In this document: piece by piece, positions 22,620-37,993 of the stretch
How positions within the stretch are numbered: the first letter of the stretch is position 1
Layout: the number at the start of each line of letters is the position of its first letter
From: Mycoemilia scoparia
Taxonomy: Eukaryota; Kickxellomycota; Kickxellomycetes; Kickxellales; Kickxellaceae
Direction: 5' to 3'
NCBI GenBank assembly: GCA_027575805.1
Contig: JANBPU010000126.1
Coordinates: 1-45,973, forward strand
DNA: 45,973 bases
The notes under the pieces: generated by a model
Seen by the model: only the letters and a program-made list of their open reading frames with translations
The model's database searches: none
What the model was told of the DNA's origin: nothing
Position numbers and translations under genes: made by a program

Positions 22620-22655
<36 letters not shown>

Positions 22656-23556
22656 GCTGATGTTTGGTCTTACCTGTAGGTGCGTTATTTGGTGGCTGGC
22701 TCTCAATGACCTCAACAACATCACCAATCAGTTCCAAATCTCGCCCAGATGGCTCAGGCACAATCGTCACAGTAACCACGGCTACAGAAGGTGTAACTGT
22801 TTGTTTGCCGATAATTGGGGCCAGATTTCCGCCACCAAACGGTTTGATGATCATTCGAGTTTGTGCATTTCCATTAGGATGTATATGAATCGTCCTCGGG
22901 CCATGAGCCCCACCACCACCAACAGCAGCATTATTGTTCTGACCGGGAATGTTCCAGTTGGGCCACCAACCATTATTATTATTGTTGTTATTATTATTAT
23001 TATTATTCAATCCTGGATTATTTGGTTGAAATGGCTGTTGAGCATTCCCGATGTTGGGATTAAATGCCCAGGGATATACCCAGCCCCCACCAGCATTATA
23101 TCCTCCTCCTTGATAACTATCGTGATAATTCTGGATGGGGTTGAGGTTGAAACCACCAAAGGGCTGTTGATTTATCTGCGGCTGTTGTAGTTGTGGTATC
23201 TGTATTTGTGGGATTTGAGGCTGCTGTGGAGGCTGTTCATTTTGGTTTGGAAAGAAATTGTTCCTTTGGAACTGTGGATTAAATCTATCGTTGATAACAG
23301 GAAATGGCTGGGGAACTCGTACATGGGCCGTATGTTGTTGGTGATGGAATTGGCGTTTGTTCATAGCCGCCCCATTTTCATGGTGGTCGTGGATTTCCTC
23401 TATATGAGCATCACCGTCCTTTGCTGCAACATTTTCCCGATGATGCGGTTCTGATTCCTGGGGCTTTTCGATAGGATGGTGGCCCCCTGCTGCATCCAAA
23501 AAGAATAGGATTTTAGTACAGAGCAATAACAACAACGCAGGTTTAACTCTAAACAT
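22273..23556 (-). CDS. Secreted His/Asn/Gln-rich protein
   Basis: Predicted 378 residues from two minus-strand exons, 23556-22674 and 22526-22273. Without splicing the frame stops soon after the donor (CCTACAG/GTAAGA). Using the ATTTATAG acceptor continues the frame as APTAPQPASPTPIITDIV and adds 83 residues. Residues 1-23 are a signal peptide. Residues about 25-80 are His- and acid-rich (HHPIEKP, HIEEIHDHHENG), followed by a KR site that could be Kex2-cut (NKRQ). The middle is Gln/Pro/Asn-rich with a 12-Asn run and GWWPNWN. The C-terminal third is Val/Thr-rich (VVTVTIVPEP, IITVTSTVTG) and ends FTTTFTQQA. No enzyme motif is visible. Metal binding by the His region or cell-wall association are guesses. 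No known family is recognised. Confidence 0.75.
22621..22655 (-). repeat. Intronic (TTA/TAA)n microsatellite
   Basis: About 35 bases of TTA repeat inside the 147-nt intron of the His/Asn-rich gene, about 20 bases past the donor on the minus strand. Confidence 0.9.
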
Positions 23557-26059
23557 CTCCTCTGGGTTGTTGTATTATATAAACTCTATCTCTCGTTCTT
23601 TTTCTCTCTAGAACACAAATAAGTAATTTACAAAAAAGAAAGTGTCAAAAGCAACAAGACAGGGCTGAAAAAAGAATAGACCAAGTATGTGGATAGCACT
23701 AGGGAACACAAAGGGCCCTTAGCACATGCAAGAGCTGATCTGAATATGTGACCGGATACTATAGTATCAAAAAAGAATGTAAAGCCAATATATCAAGTAT
23801 GCTAGGCAGATTACTAAAGGCTTGGATGTATTGTTTGTTAGAAAAATGTATGAGGGAGAGAGAGAGAGGGAAAGGATTAAATGTACCAGGGATCCAAAAA
23901 CGTTCGCCCACATGGTATATGTGACTGGCATTTTTACTAGTCAAGCTCTTTGTCCGCCTTAGTCAGGATATGCCAAATGCATTAGCGGAGGCTTATAATC
24001 TGGTTGGCTGTGCCTGGCACATTCTCATGCAACAACTCCTCAAGATGAGACAAAAAAGGGCCACACCTTATGACTGCTGCAAACAGTAATTGACCGACGG
24101 TGTGACTGGGGTGAGTTTTAGATGTCTTGGCTGTCATGAACCAAAGGCTGTGTCTTGACAGACACATACTAAACTATTGGGTCTCAAATAGTCATACGTA
24201 GTGACAAAGAATGTACAAAATGAACCATGAGAGTATACAAAATCCGGATGCTTGTTTCGCTTTGCCCAAAACAATGACGAAGTATCTAACGGTTAGCTCC
24301 CTGTATGTGTTGACTTAATCACCATGCAGTTGCATTAATTGAACTCCAGCTTTTGTGGTGGTAGCACTCTTGCCTGCAGAAGATTAAATGTCCTGAAACA
24401 AACACAGCACGAAGGAGCATTGCTACTTCATGAAACATATAAAAGTAAAGCTTGCGAAAGAAATTAACTCACCCTTTTGGCCCAGGCTCAGAGATTATAT
24501 AATCATGGCTCTGTGCCTTGCCTAGACTACTCTGTATATGCAGCACCAGGTAGAGATGCCACCCTCCTTCCTTACATGACCACAGCCACTGCTACTCCAC
24601 CGCATCCCTTTCAATGTAAATGGACCAGCAGGCCCTACACCTGTTTCTCCTGCCCTCCCCCTCCCCACAGCCTAAAACATTTGTAGATCCAGGACAGTGT
24701 TTCATAGGCATATGGATGTGTATGGGCATTTAGCCTGAATTTTTCTAGATGACGTGGTGAGTGGATTCAAAACACCCTTTCCCTATGCACCACACTTTCT
24801 TGGCTATGATCTAGCTTCTTGGTCAAACTCTGATGATGCTGCGCATGCATAATAGATATTGTTGCTTCTGCTAGTGGCGCACAATGAGCCAAATCAAGTT
24901 GGATAAAGGCTTGGGGATTATACTGTGTGTGTGTGTGTGATAAATTATCAAGGCTTCCTCCTTTGGCAACTCTTCCCTGAAGACACAGATCCGGCTAGTA
25001 AGCTGGCCAGCTTGCTGTGGTGGGTCGAGAAGACAAGACAAGACAAGACAAGACAAGGCAGAGCAAAGTTGGGTTTAAACCAGGAGTTGCAAGCAAAACA
25101 ATAGTGCGCTTTAGACAAGAAAATAAAGCAAGTAGGCAGGCTACTGAAAACAATCAAGCTGTCTACAGTCGCATACACACGCGTCTGTCTGTGTGTCCAT
25201 ATCTCGCTCTCCCTCTGAGTGGGAGAGCTTGCTGAAGCGGTGGGGGATGCTGCTATAATACTGGACAACAATGCACTTTATAGTAATAATAATCGTAGTG
25301 GGGAGGCGCTGAGTGTGGTGTACTGTGGACTGCCAGTGAATCAGTGTGAGGCTGCGGATAATAGCTGAGGACTTGCATTGTGTGGGAGCGAGAAAGGCAG
25401 GTAGCTCGCTCCTCATGCTCATTATCGAAGATTGGATATTTACGCTTGATTTTGATAATCAAGGCTGGCTTTGGTTGTTGGGCTTTTGTTGTTGTGGTGC
25501 AATTGGAATAGGGAAAGAGGACCCAGGCCGAACGCGAAACCAGCCAGTAGCTTTATAAGAAGCCTCCGCTCGCCCATGCTCTTCTTTGGTTGAGCGCATG
25601 CTGGGCGTGGTAGTTGACGCAGTCCCTTTCAGTGCTCCCACACACCATCCCCTTGTCTCTAAACCTAACCAGTTAGTTCTTCTTTAGTGCTCTGGATACA
25701 CAGACACGTCAAGTTTGTGTTGTGGATATTAAGCATATCGCTGCCAAAAACGCCTTCTTGGTCTTCTCTTAACTGGACTAACGACTGTCTTTTATTTTCC
25801 AATTTGTACCAAATCTCAATTCTCGCCTTCTCTTTCTTGCTCTAATTGTTATTTCTATTCTTCCACAATTTAACCAAGCTTTGGCGATATTACTATTGCG
25901 GCTCATTAATTGGCGCCCCAATTCACGCGTCTGTAAGGCTTTTGATAGAGTAGTGAGACCTGTTTAAACGTCACAACATATAAACACGCGTTCCACGACA
26001 CAATAATAGTACTGCCAGCGTGTGTGTGTGAGCTGGTATAAATTGCTAATAAATCTCAA
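23557..26059. other. Long intergenic region between divergent genes
   Basis: About 2.5 kb. It contains a GT run near 24923-24940, an AGACA pentamer run at 25031-25057 and a long moderately GC-rich stretch (25500-26059) that is probably the promoter and 5' UTR of the bromodomain gene. Short open frames on both strands show no family features. Confidence 0.55.
25031..25057 (+). repeat. Pentanucleotide tandem repeat (AGACA)n
   Basis: Five or more consecutive AGACA units in the spacer upstream of the bromodomain gene. Confidence 0.85.
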
Positions 26060-29000
26060 ATGCGGTCACCACGCATAAAACTGGTGACCAGACAGCAGCA
26101 ACAACAACGACAGCCCTTTTCACAGCAAGATACAGCTATCCTAAATAATAATAGCAATAGCGGTGGTATGGATATGGTGACTGGCGGTGGTGGGCCTTTA
26201 AGTCCAAATGCCAAAATAGACAATAGGGGCACCAGCACATCGACGACAACCGTATTAAAATCAAACCCAATATTGGGTGCTTGCCGATACATGCTTCAGG
26301 GAATCAAGCAGCTTAAAGGCGATGAAGACGAATTGCTCTGTGAATTGTTTTTGGAATTGCCTAATGCAAAGGAATATCCAGATTATTATAGTGTGATTAA
26401 AAAGCCTATTGCTCTAAAAAATATACAGGTGAGCACATACAGACACTCCAAATATTATACGTTGTCAAGTCCAAATAAACGGATACATACATATGCGCCA
26501 CGCTATTTATATTATTTTTATTGTTTGAAATAATTACGAGGGCCGTGCATGCTGGAAATTTGTGTGGCATTTGATTTACCATGTTGATGTTCATATTTAT
26601 CTGTGCTTGTAGGAAAAGATCCGGAGGGCCAAATATCGGACACTTGAGTCGTTTATGCGCGAAGTTGATATCATGGTCGATAATGCCAAGAAATATAATT
26701 TGCCCGATTCCTATGTCTGTGAAGCCGCCGAAAAAATCCAAAAATATGTACAAGATGAAGTCAACTCTTTTAATGCCGGAATGGTCGGCGAGGCTGCTGA
26801 AATTGATTTATCATCGCCATTCCATCCTATTAGGTTGGTATTGGAACATAAACAAAGTATCCAGCAACAGCAAAGTGCAACATCTACTGCTTTAAATTCA
26901 CCAAATCCCGCTACTGGAGGAGGAGGAGGAGGAGGTGGTGGTGGAGGTAGGAAACGTAGAGCTGAAACAGCCACCCCAACTAAAAAGCAGCAGTCTCCGG
27001 CTCCAAGAGGCGGCGGAGTTGGAGGAACTGCCTCGCCTTCCCCTCATCCAGTTGCGACTCCAGTAAAAAGAATGAGAGTTAAGCTTAAAACACCAAAGAC
27101 CGAGCAGGATCAAGAAGAAGGACCAAAGCACAAAAAAGCCAGAAATGACAACCCAACCCCCGAACAGATCGCTACTGTTGATAAGCTATTTGAAGCCATC
27201 ATCAATGCCGAAAAACACGAGGCTATTAGGTTAGCTCATTCGGATGATGTTGATGTTACTATTTATCGACCAATACCAGATGACCTGCTCGAAGGGGCCG
27301 ATGATACTGATGAGCCTCCTACTTGGTTACCATTACATGCTGCTGCATTTTATGGAAGGCCTCGTGTTATTGAGGCTATTATCGAGGCCGGTGCTGATAT
27401 CGAAGCTAAGGACACGTTCCATGGATCCACTGCGGTTAGCTGGGGTGCTTATGGTGGGCACAGAGTTGGTACGCGCCAGTTGGTAAAGAAGTGGGGCGCA
27501 CGTATTGATGTACAGAACAAGCATGGTCAATATCCATTTGATTTGGTTCCTGAAGATGAGGCACAAAAGTGGCAAGATTTCTTGGATCCAAATTATCAGG
27601 ATACCACTGGTGGAGGCACAGGAGTTGTAGCATCAGGTACAGTCAAATCTAGTACTACTATTACTACTACCACTACTGGTGGAGGCGGTAGCAGCGCCAA
27701 AGCACCTATAAGGACGGCAGCAACTAAAGCGGCAGTGGCCGCCGCCCTAAGGGCTAGACAGACACCTAGCTCCGGTACTACTTTGCCTCAACAATTCCAG
27801 GGTCAGATGATTGCTGGAAATCTACCAACCATGACCGGTCCTCCCACAGCTCAACAATCAGTCGTTACACCAATACCTAATGGAGTTTCTCGAGAAATAT
27901 TCAATACTGCACTTACTGAGGTCCTTGATAAGATGGTTGTTGCTGTTGATGAGGATGGCAACGAAATTTCCGAACCATTTATGGATTTGCCAGATCGTGA
28001 GGAGTACCCCGAATACTATGAAGTTATTCCATTCCCAATGGCTTTCAACACTGTTCGGGAAAAGATCAAGTCCGGGTACTCAACATTTGGACATTTTGAA
28101 AATGACATGATGTGGATATTCCACAATGCCATATTCTTCAATGAAGAAGGATCAGATATTCATAACGATGCTTTGGAACTTGAAAGGCAGTATCGTGATA
28201 TTCGCAAAAAGGCTATTGCAAAACACGGTATTGTGTTCGACACGAATTTTGCTGATGAGAAGCCTAGTGAAGGCAGGTTTGTTCCTCGAACAGTTTGGGG
28301 TGACCACGGCTTGTTTATTGGCGACTTTTTGTTTATCAAGCCGCCAGCCGAAAAGCAAGATCGAATTGCTATGATTACTAAGATCCAGGTATCAGGAGTT
28401 CAGGATCGGAAAAAGCATATTGATGGTATATGGTTTATGAAGCCTCAAGAGCTTCCCAATAATCTTTCCCAGCAACTTGGGTTTTATCCACATGAAGTCA
28501 TAATGGGCGAGGCATTTAAGGATATGAGTGCCAGATGTATTACCGGGAAATGTTTTGTTTTACCGATGCCACAGTTAGCCAGGGGTTATCCAAAAGATTG
28601 TTCTCCAGCTTATTTATATGGGTGTGAGTCAAGGCTAGATCCGGCAACTCAAAATATTAGACCCATTACTAATTGGTTGGATGAGATCAAAGTCACGCCA
28701 AACAATCCGATGCAGCTTTTAGCGTATCCAGCTCCATTACAGATGACTAAATTGCCGGTATCTCAATGGGGAGATTTCCCTCCAAAACCACCCGTTGGAT
28801 CTGGGGGTGGCGCTGGTGGCATTACTGGTGCTCCCATTCCGCAACAAATGCAACCAACATCATGGCCCCAAAGACCACCACAATCTTGGCAACCTTCTAT
28901 GATGCCAATGGTGGCTGCTAGCCAACAAATGCTTCAACAACAGCAACAACAACAGATGCAGCAAATGCAAATGCAAATGTCCATGCAAATGACACCGCGA

Positions 29001-30836
29001 CCAATGCTACCGCAACAGCAACAACAGCAACAGCAGCAGCAAGCGATAATGAATCAGATGAGCCCTGGAACAGCGATTCCAATGCAACTATCGCCACAAC
29101 AACAACGAAGCCAACTAGTCTCAAATATTCAAAATACTCAGCAGGTAATGCAAATGAATCAAAATCTACTCAATCAATATGCTGCTATTCCGCCAAATCA
29201 ACTGAATCATAAGCAAGTTGAAATGATTCGCCAACTCCAACAAAAACAATGGCAGTTGCAGCAGATGTTACGGATGCAACAACAGCAATTGCAGCAGCAA
29301 CAAGTGTCACAGCCAATGATGTCACAAACAGGACAAGTCCTCGGTCAAGTTTCGATGAATCAACCTCCATATACCCCTACTCAACCTCAGCGGATTAATC
29401 AAGCCGCGACCAGCATGCAAGGTATCAATCCAATGTCACCAAATTTCCTCCAACCACAACAACAGCAGGGTCAATTCAGGCCAATGATGCCATCATCACC
29501 TTCCCCTCTTCCAATGATGTCCCCAGTTGGTAGTGGAGCAGCCAATATTAGAGGTTACAATACAACAAACTTCTATGAACAAACCCAGCAGCTCCAACAT
29601 GATCTTAGTAACATCAAGGATGATGGACAGACAACTAGTATGACATCTCCATCTGGATTAAATGCTCGTAGCGGCAGTATCCAACAGCATCATCGTGCGA
29701 CAACTCCAATTGGGCTTCGATCCCCTCAACAACAACAAATGCAAAGACCTCCAACTGTAGCATCACCTCTTAGTCGGCCTCCAGTTACTGGTCCCACAGT
29801 TCAATCTTCTGCTGCATTTGGTCAACAGCCACAATTCCCCAACACTATGTCTACTGGTGGTGTTAGTGGGGGAGCAAATGTTCCTAGCAGTGGCCCGGGG
29901 ACTGCAACATCTACTCCAATTATGGCCCCAGCAAAAGCTATCACTCCTATCGATGAACAGTGGTCAAAGATGTTTAGAATATTTGAAGAAACTGGTGAAG
30001 ATCATTTGATGCAATACAAGTTGCCACCAACTGTATCCCCCAACCAACTCCAAGGATCATCAGTATCCGAAGCTGGGCTTAGAGCCGGTATGCTGGAGCA
30101 CATTCAACTTGCATTATCAGATAAATCATACTTCCTTCACATACCATTATCGGCTTCTAGGGCTATCCATTCTATCAATATCCCAATATCTGTGTCGACA
30201 ATGTATTTGCGTCCTATATTTGCCACATTGTCATTAGGTCCCTCAGTAACAGGTAATGGTAATTCTAATGCTAATAGCCCTTCACTCAGTGGTGGAGTTA
30301 CTACACCTGCAGGTGGATCCTCAGCGACATCTCCTTCATTATTACCGCAACAACAACAGCAAGAGCTACAAAACGGTCAACAAAAATACCCACCACATGT
30401 TGGAATTGTAACAGCTAAACTTAATGGTAACCCCATACCGCATCGGCAAATGATTATTGGAGAAAATATGAATGGAAATATCAGGACTAATAATGGTTAT
30501 GGTAATAATCAGGAGAACGATTCCCAAGCTGCAGGGGCAACCAATGGAAATCACCAAAGCAAGGACATAAATGACTGTATAAAATCTGGCGATGCTAACG
30601 GAAGTAGTGATAGCGGTAAATCGGTTATGTGGGCTAAAGATGTTGTGTTCCAGTTGTCGTTATTGCAAGGATTGAATTTGATTGAAGTTGTATTCAAACA
30701 TCCTGCGGGTGCAATGCCGATTGCTAGCCATATTGCTGGTGGAGCTAACCTCCAACAGCAACAGCAGGCAGGTCAGAGAGGAGCAGATGGCAGTATGAGA
30801 CAAAGCTTTTATTGTTTCTTTATAACTAGATGCTAA
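26060..30836 (+). CDS. Bromodomain-ankyrin-bromodomain-BAH protein (Rsc1/2 or polybromo type)
   Basis: Predicted 1530 residues: exon 1 26060-26428, a 184-nt phase-0 intron, and exon 2 26613-30836. The intron splits the first bromodomain; joining LKNIQ to EKIRRAKYRTLESF restores it. Order: bromodomain 1 (about 70-170, AKEYPDYYSVIKKPI), poly-Gly and basic linker (KRMRVKLKTPK), ankyrin-like repeats (about 360-435, LPLHAAAFYGRPRVIEAIIE), bromodomain 2 (about 545-665, DREEYPEYYEVIPFPM), BAH domain (about 675-800, VWGDHGLFIGDFLFIKPP). A Gln/Met/Pro-rich region (about 870-1120) and a C-terminal beta-rich part follow, including LSLLQGLNLIEVVFKHPAG and ending CFFITRC. Paired bromodomains plus BAH identify a subunit of an RSC/SWI-SNF-type remodeller that reads acetylated histones. 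Ankyrin repeats between the bromodomains are not part of yeast Rsc1/2. Confidence 0.92.
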
Positions 30837-31316
30837 TGAAAATATGGCATGTGTTGTGTTAATAACGGATTACCCTCCCCCATTTTTATGGAGTCAACCA
30901 ACTAGCTAATAGCAGCGGCAGTACTAATAGTATCAATCACAATGGGCGACACCAGTAGTAGTAGAAGTGCAGCAATGGTTTTTATTAGTGCACGTTTAAT
31001 ATATACTTTTCTTTTTCTGATATAAATAGTCTTTTTTATTTTTTGTATACGTGTTATGTGTATATGCTACCAATGGTATACTAGTTTAAAAATATTTTAT
31101 TTGACATTGTTTGTAAATTATATATTTAGGTTTAGTTGCTGAAAAATAATAATAGGAGTTGGAATTGATGAAATGTGTGGGGATTCTAGAGATTTGATTC
31201 CAAGCTTCTAGACTAGCATGTGACCTGAGCTTACATTTTGATGAATGTGTAGTAGTTTCATATCCGATCGGCCACACAATGGCTGTGAACGGGTCCCAGC
31301 CAGTTATGCTAATAGT

Positions 31317-31447
31317 TTGACAAGTAATTAATAAAATTTGCAAAAGCTTTGATGTATGTTGTGAGAGAGATATATTGTTTTTTTTGGGGATGGTGTGAAA
31401 CTGACTTTTCTCTTGAATGTATGTATGTATGTATTGTTATTGTTACT
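31317..31447 (+). repeat. 130-bp direct repeat, family 3, copy 1
   Basis: Begins TTGACAAGTAATTAATAAAA and contains GGGGATGGTGTGAAACTGAC, TTTTCTCTTGAA and TGTATTGTTATTGTTACT. The second copy is at 36141-36270 in the same orientation, with only scattered differences. Confidence 0.85.
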
Positions 31448-31949
31448 TATACCTTTTTTACAAGGCACGTATTAATGATAGTAGCAAAAATAGGTGAGAA
31501 TATGCTATTGGATATACTAATATTAAAGGTTTTTACTGGCAAATTACCACCAATTTATTACTATCAAATAATGTTACCAACAGTCGTTATGTACTTTTCG
31601 CCACCCTATTTGTCTGTTACTATAATAAAAGAAACAATTTTAGTTGGATCCTAGTTTTTTTATCCGAGTAAACTAGCTTGTTATGACATGGCCTACTACG
31701 AAAGCATTATTAATAAAGAATAGTTTTGTGTGAGGAGTAAATATACTGTCATTTTATTACTACAAGATTACTCTACAAAATATACTTTATTTTTTAGACA
31801 GATCCTGCAGAGGGTTATGATAAATTAATTTTATTTGATAGACGCAAAAAATAATATGATAAAATTGGAACTTAATAGCCCATTGTATCAAAGACAAGGT
31901 TTAGAATTAAACTGATTTTATCAAGCATTAATTGGTATGCAAATAAACA

Positions 31950-32069
31950 TATGAAACATAATTTTTGAAGGGTGAATTTTGGTGACCAGTGATTATAGGG
32001 GCTATCACAGCTAAATGAGTGATCATAGCCTGTTAGCAAATGGTCACCCTTCATAAATAATCGCCCATA
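31950..32069 (+). repeat. MITE-like element, family 1, copy 6
   Basis: Starts TATGAAACATAATTTTTGAA and ends TTCATAAATAATCGCCCATA. The terminal TGA...CCA is flanked by TA on both sides. The full-length left interior (TTTTGGTGACCAGTGATTAT) matches copy 7. Confidence 0.85.
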
Positions 32070-32705
32070 TGGCTAGTTCTCCATCAAAAGGAAACAGACA
32101 AGCGTGCTCATATATTCCCTTTAGATCAGTCCATAAGCCATATATTTTAGCTGGAGCCAGGCAAATTATTGGCTATTATCTGGGGTATTATTATGGTACA
32201 TCTCTAAAAGAGATTCTGCCATATAGCAGATAATGAGTTTCCGGTTATGGCTAAAAGATGGCCAATAAATAACCTTGAAATTCATAAATAGCCAAAAAGC
32301 TGATTGTTCAAAAACACCATCATCTCATCAAATAAATCAAGCAAATATACAAATAAATACAGCCAAATACCCAACTCTATATGCTGGATTTCATTGAATT
32401 CGTGTGCTTCTCCAATTTTCTTATTTGACAATGGCCAATGCAATTATACATCTAAATCATAACTATCGCGATAATGATATGCCTACGCTTCAATGTAAAG
32501 ATAGGAAAGAGCATGTTGGTCAATCAATAATCTGCATATTCGTGTACCTACTGTTTCATCCATACTTGCAACATTTTAACCTCTTTTGCTACTACCATGA
32601 TTATTTTAACTAGTATTAGCTTAGAAATAAACGTTAAATATACAATTGGTATATGTTTTAACTATACACAAACCCACACATACATCCCCACAAAAAAATC
32701 TCATG

Positions 32706-32727
32706 TATAAATATATATATATATATA
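32706..32727 (+). promoter_or_regulatory. TATA-like tract upstream of GH47-2
   Basis: A TATAAATA followed by a run of TA dinucleotides, about 200 bases upstream of the mannosidase ATG. It may be a core promoter or only a microsatellite. Confidence 0.35.
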
Positions 32728-32919
32728 GTCACCATTCAAATCTTTAACAAAATTTCTCTATTATTTTTCTTTAACCTAGTGCTTTTTCTATATACAACAA
32801 TTATATACATTTCAAGCTTGAAAATTCGTCCACCAATTCACAAACTCACACATTAACATATATAAATACATCTATTTGTTTATTACCTTCTATTACTAGC
32901 GACCTTATATCTGAAAACA

Positions 32920-35714
<2,795 letters not shown>

Positions 35715-36140
35715 TCTTCTATTTACCTCTCTTTCTCTTTCATTTTTCCATTTACTTTTTTATTATTATTTATAACAATGCCTCTTTTAAGGCAATTATA
35801 TATAGATGGTGAAATTTCACAGGGGACAAAGTATGAAATAGATAGAAGCGGGTCCTCGGGGTTTGTCCCAATCACTAACCATTTCATATGCAATTCCTGG
35901 CGACCTGCCATTTCGTCCAAAGCCTTGTGTGAACCTTGACCATATATATATATATATATATATATTTAGACCCTCAAAAATTAAAAATAAACTAACATCT
36001 AAATAAATTTTATCAATATAACAAATCATGGTAATTTATTTAGTAATGACTAAGCATTTTATCACTCATATAGAAGTCGATAAGATTTTATTTCACAACA
36101 CAACAGACAAAAAGGGGGTCCCCAAAAATATACCATAAAC

Positions 36141-36270
36141 TTGACAAGTAATTAATAAAAATTGTAAAAGTTCTGATGTATGTTTAGAGACATATATATT
36201 GTTTTTTCGGGGATGGTGTGAAACTGACTTTTCTCTTGAACGTATGGATGTATGTATTGTTATTGTTACT
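36141..36270 (+). repeat. 130-bp direct repeat, family 3, copy 2
   Basis: Same orientation and order as 31317-31447. The pair brackets the second mannosidase gene at a distance of about 4.8 kb. Confidence 0.85.
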
Positions 36271-36490
36271 TGATTCTTACTAAATATTGCTTATTATTAT
36301 TGTTATTTCTTCTGTTTGTATGTAGATGTACAATTATCATGATTTTTGATGATAATTTTTAGGGGCATTTTATGCTTAATAATTAAAGAAATAAAGCTAT
36401 TTATAAACCTATTGAAACTACCTATCCAAATAATAAAGCTATAGTGCCAGAAGCAGCAAAGCAGCCTCATGAAAAGAATGAACCTACAAA

Positions 36491-36645
36491 TGGCATAGTA
36501 GTCTCGTCTAAAAGGACACTCGGATATTTCCTTGGATATCAGCCAATCATCACTGGGACTCCAGCTTAAATGTATGTCTTATGGACTGCTTTACAGGGAA
36601 TGTATGATAGTACCAGTCTGTTCCCTTTTGATGGAGAATCTGCCA
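36491..36645 (+). repeat. Dispersed repeat, family 2, copy 2
   Basis: Starts TGGCATAGTAGTCTCGTC and ends TTTTGATGGAGAATCTGCCA, with the shared core CAGCCAATCATCACTGGGAC. A CAAAT direct repeat overlaps both ends (36487-36491 and 36644-36648). Confidence 0.8.
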
Positions 36646-36885
36646 AATGGCTTTGGATATCATTTTATTAGGCAGTATCTATTTTACAATATAAAATAGT
36701 TTTTACCACAGATAATATCATTCTTGAGTGATAAACATTGTCGCACTTCAAATTAAAATTCAAATCCCCCAGATTCTCATCTAGTTTACAATGAACTATT
36801 TACCTTTTTAAATCTCTTAATATTCAATCACAAAGAATAAATGAAAAAGAAACAAAAAACCGAATACATGAAAAAAGTATTGCTA

Positions 36886-37581
36886 CTATATGACTTCATA
36901 TCCATTATTCAACAAATCATACAAAAAATTCGTTACACAATGGTTTGGAAACCCAAAGTCAAATTGCTTGTTTTTCAAGTCTCGAATAAAAACTCTAAAG
37001 TTTTGTGCATTGATAGCTTCATCAAATATACTCTTTTTAAAACTATACTCGGTCTTTTTCAACATATGGATTATAACTGAGCAGTATATATCCAAAAACT
37101 CCATGTTCTTGAATACAACTGAAAGTCTCTTTCCTTCAACATTTATATCCAACTGAAATGGGCCAGGTGCTTGCTATAAATGTTGAGAAATAAAATATAC
37201 ATTTGTAAGTCAACTATTTATAATTTGGTTGTTATTTTAGTTTTTACATGGTTTACTCACTCGTCCATTTTTCATCATTTGGGTACTAAATCTACCAAGA
37301 GTAAAATGCCGAGTAACTTCACTTCGTTTGATAAATTCAATATTGTCCAGTATATGGTAGATATTGGTGAGCTCTTCATTGGTTGGATATGAATCTTTTG
37401 AAGGAAGATTGTAAATGTATATGTTGTTTGAAGGAGGCCGTTTCTTTAGTGCATCAAGAATGTTAGTTGATGAAGATGTAGAAGCTCTTCTAATACTGTT
37501 ACCACTTTCCATTGATATTGAAGTAAATGTGTTAGTGGCTGTGGTAGCAGAAGATGCAGATTTCTTGAAAATTGTACTCAT
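36886..37581 (-). CDS. Hypothetical protein, 202 residues
   Basis: Two minus-strand exons, 37581-37261 and 37173-36886, joined across an 87-nt phase-0 intron (donor GGACGA/GTGAGT, acceptor ATTTATAG/CAAG). The first 60 residues are Ser/Thr/Asn-rich and basic, with a PKA-like site IRRAST. The rest looks folded and mixed alpha/beta: IYIYNLPSKDSYPTNEELTN, FTLGRFSTQMMKNGRQ, FQLDINVEGKRLSVVFKN and a C-terminal helical part ending YDLLNNGYEVI. There is no signal peptide or membrane segment, so it is probably intracellular. I do not recognise the family. The clean intron, and a continuation with no stop before NNGYEVI, argue for a real gene. Confidence 0.65.
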
Positions 37582-37873
37582 TGTTAAACTTTGTTTAAAT
37601 TGAAGTTATAGAAAAGGTTGAAGGTTCATGGCGTCACTTGGTATTTGTATATTATATATAGATATTGTAAATACAAAATCCAGAGATAATTGGAGCTGCT
37701 TTTATAGAGGATTTACTCAGTATTATTGATTTTGTACAGTGTATCAATATCTTTAGTAGAAATGATTAAAGCTAAAGGTTAGTGTAATATTCTCAACTAC
37801 TCACTCAGGGTAGTGTGATGGTAGATATCATTATTAATTTCTCCATTTCTATTGACTTTGTTGCATTCTGTGA

Positions 37874-37993
37874 ATATGGATCATAATTTTTGAAGGGTGA
37901 ATTTTTGGGACCAGTGATTATAGGGGAATCACAGCCAAATGGGTGTCCAGTTTTACTAGTGAACTTTCACCCTTCAAAAATTATTGCCCATAT
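37874..37993 (+). repeat. MITE-like element, family 1, copy 7 (best preserved)
   Basis: The 120-bp copy has near-perfect terminal inverted repeats of about 30 bases: ATATGGATCATAATTTTTGA on the left against ATATGGGCAATAATTTTTGA on the reverse of the right. The interior is asymmetric, with ATCACAGCCAAATGGGTGTC. TA flanks TGG...CCA on both sides, as expected for a Tc1/mariner-type target duplication. Confidence 0.88.

Larger units (their letters stand above)
30837..32919. other. Intergenic between the bromodomain gene and GH47-2
   Basis: AT-rich, about 2.1 kb, with a 131-bp repeat unit (31317-31447) also present downstream of GH47-2, a family-1 element (31950-32069), and an AT run with a TATA box (32706-32727). 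No supported gene. Confidence 0.6.
35715..36885. other. Intergenic downstream of GH47-2
   Basis: AT-rich spacer with a TA run (35942-35965), the second copy of the 130-bp direct repeat (36141-36270) and family-2 repeat copy 2 (36491-36645). No gene seen. Confidence 0.65.

Noticed and set aside
22651..22673. Stop codon ending the His/Asn-rich protein at 301 residues
   Set aside because: The bases before it form a good GTAAGA donor, and a matching acceptor continues the frame for 83 more residues of similar composition.
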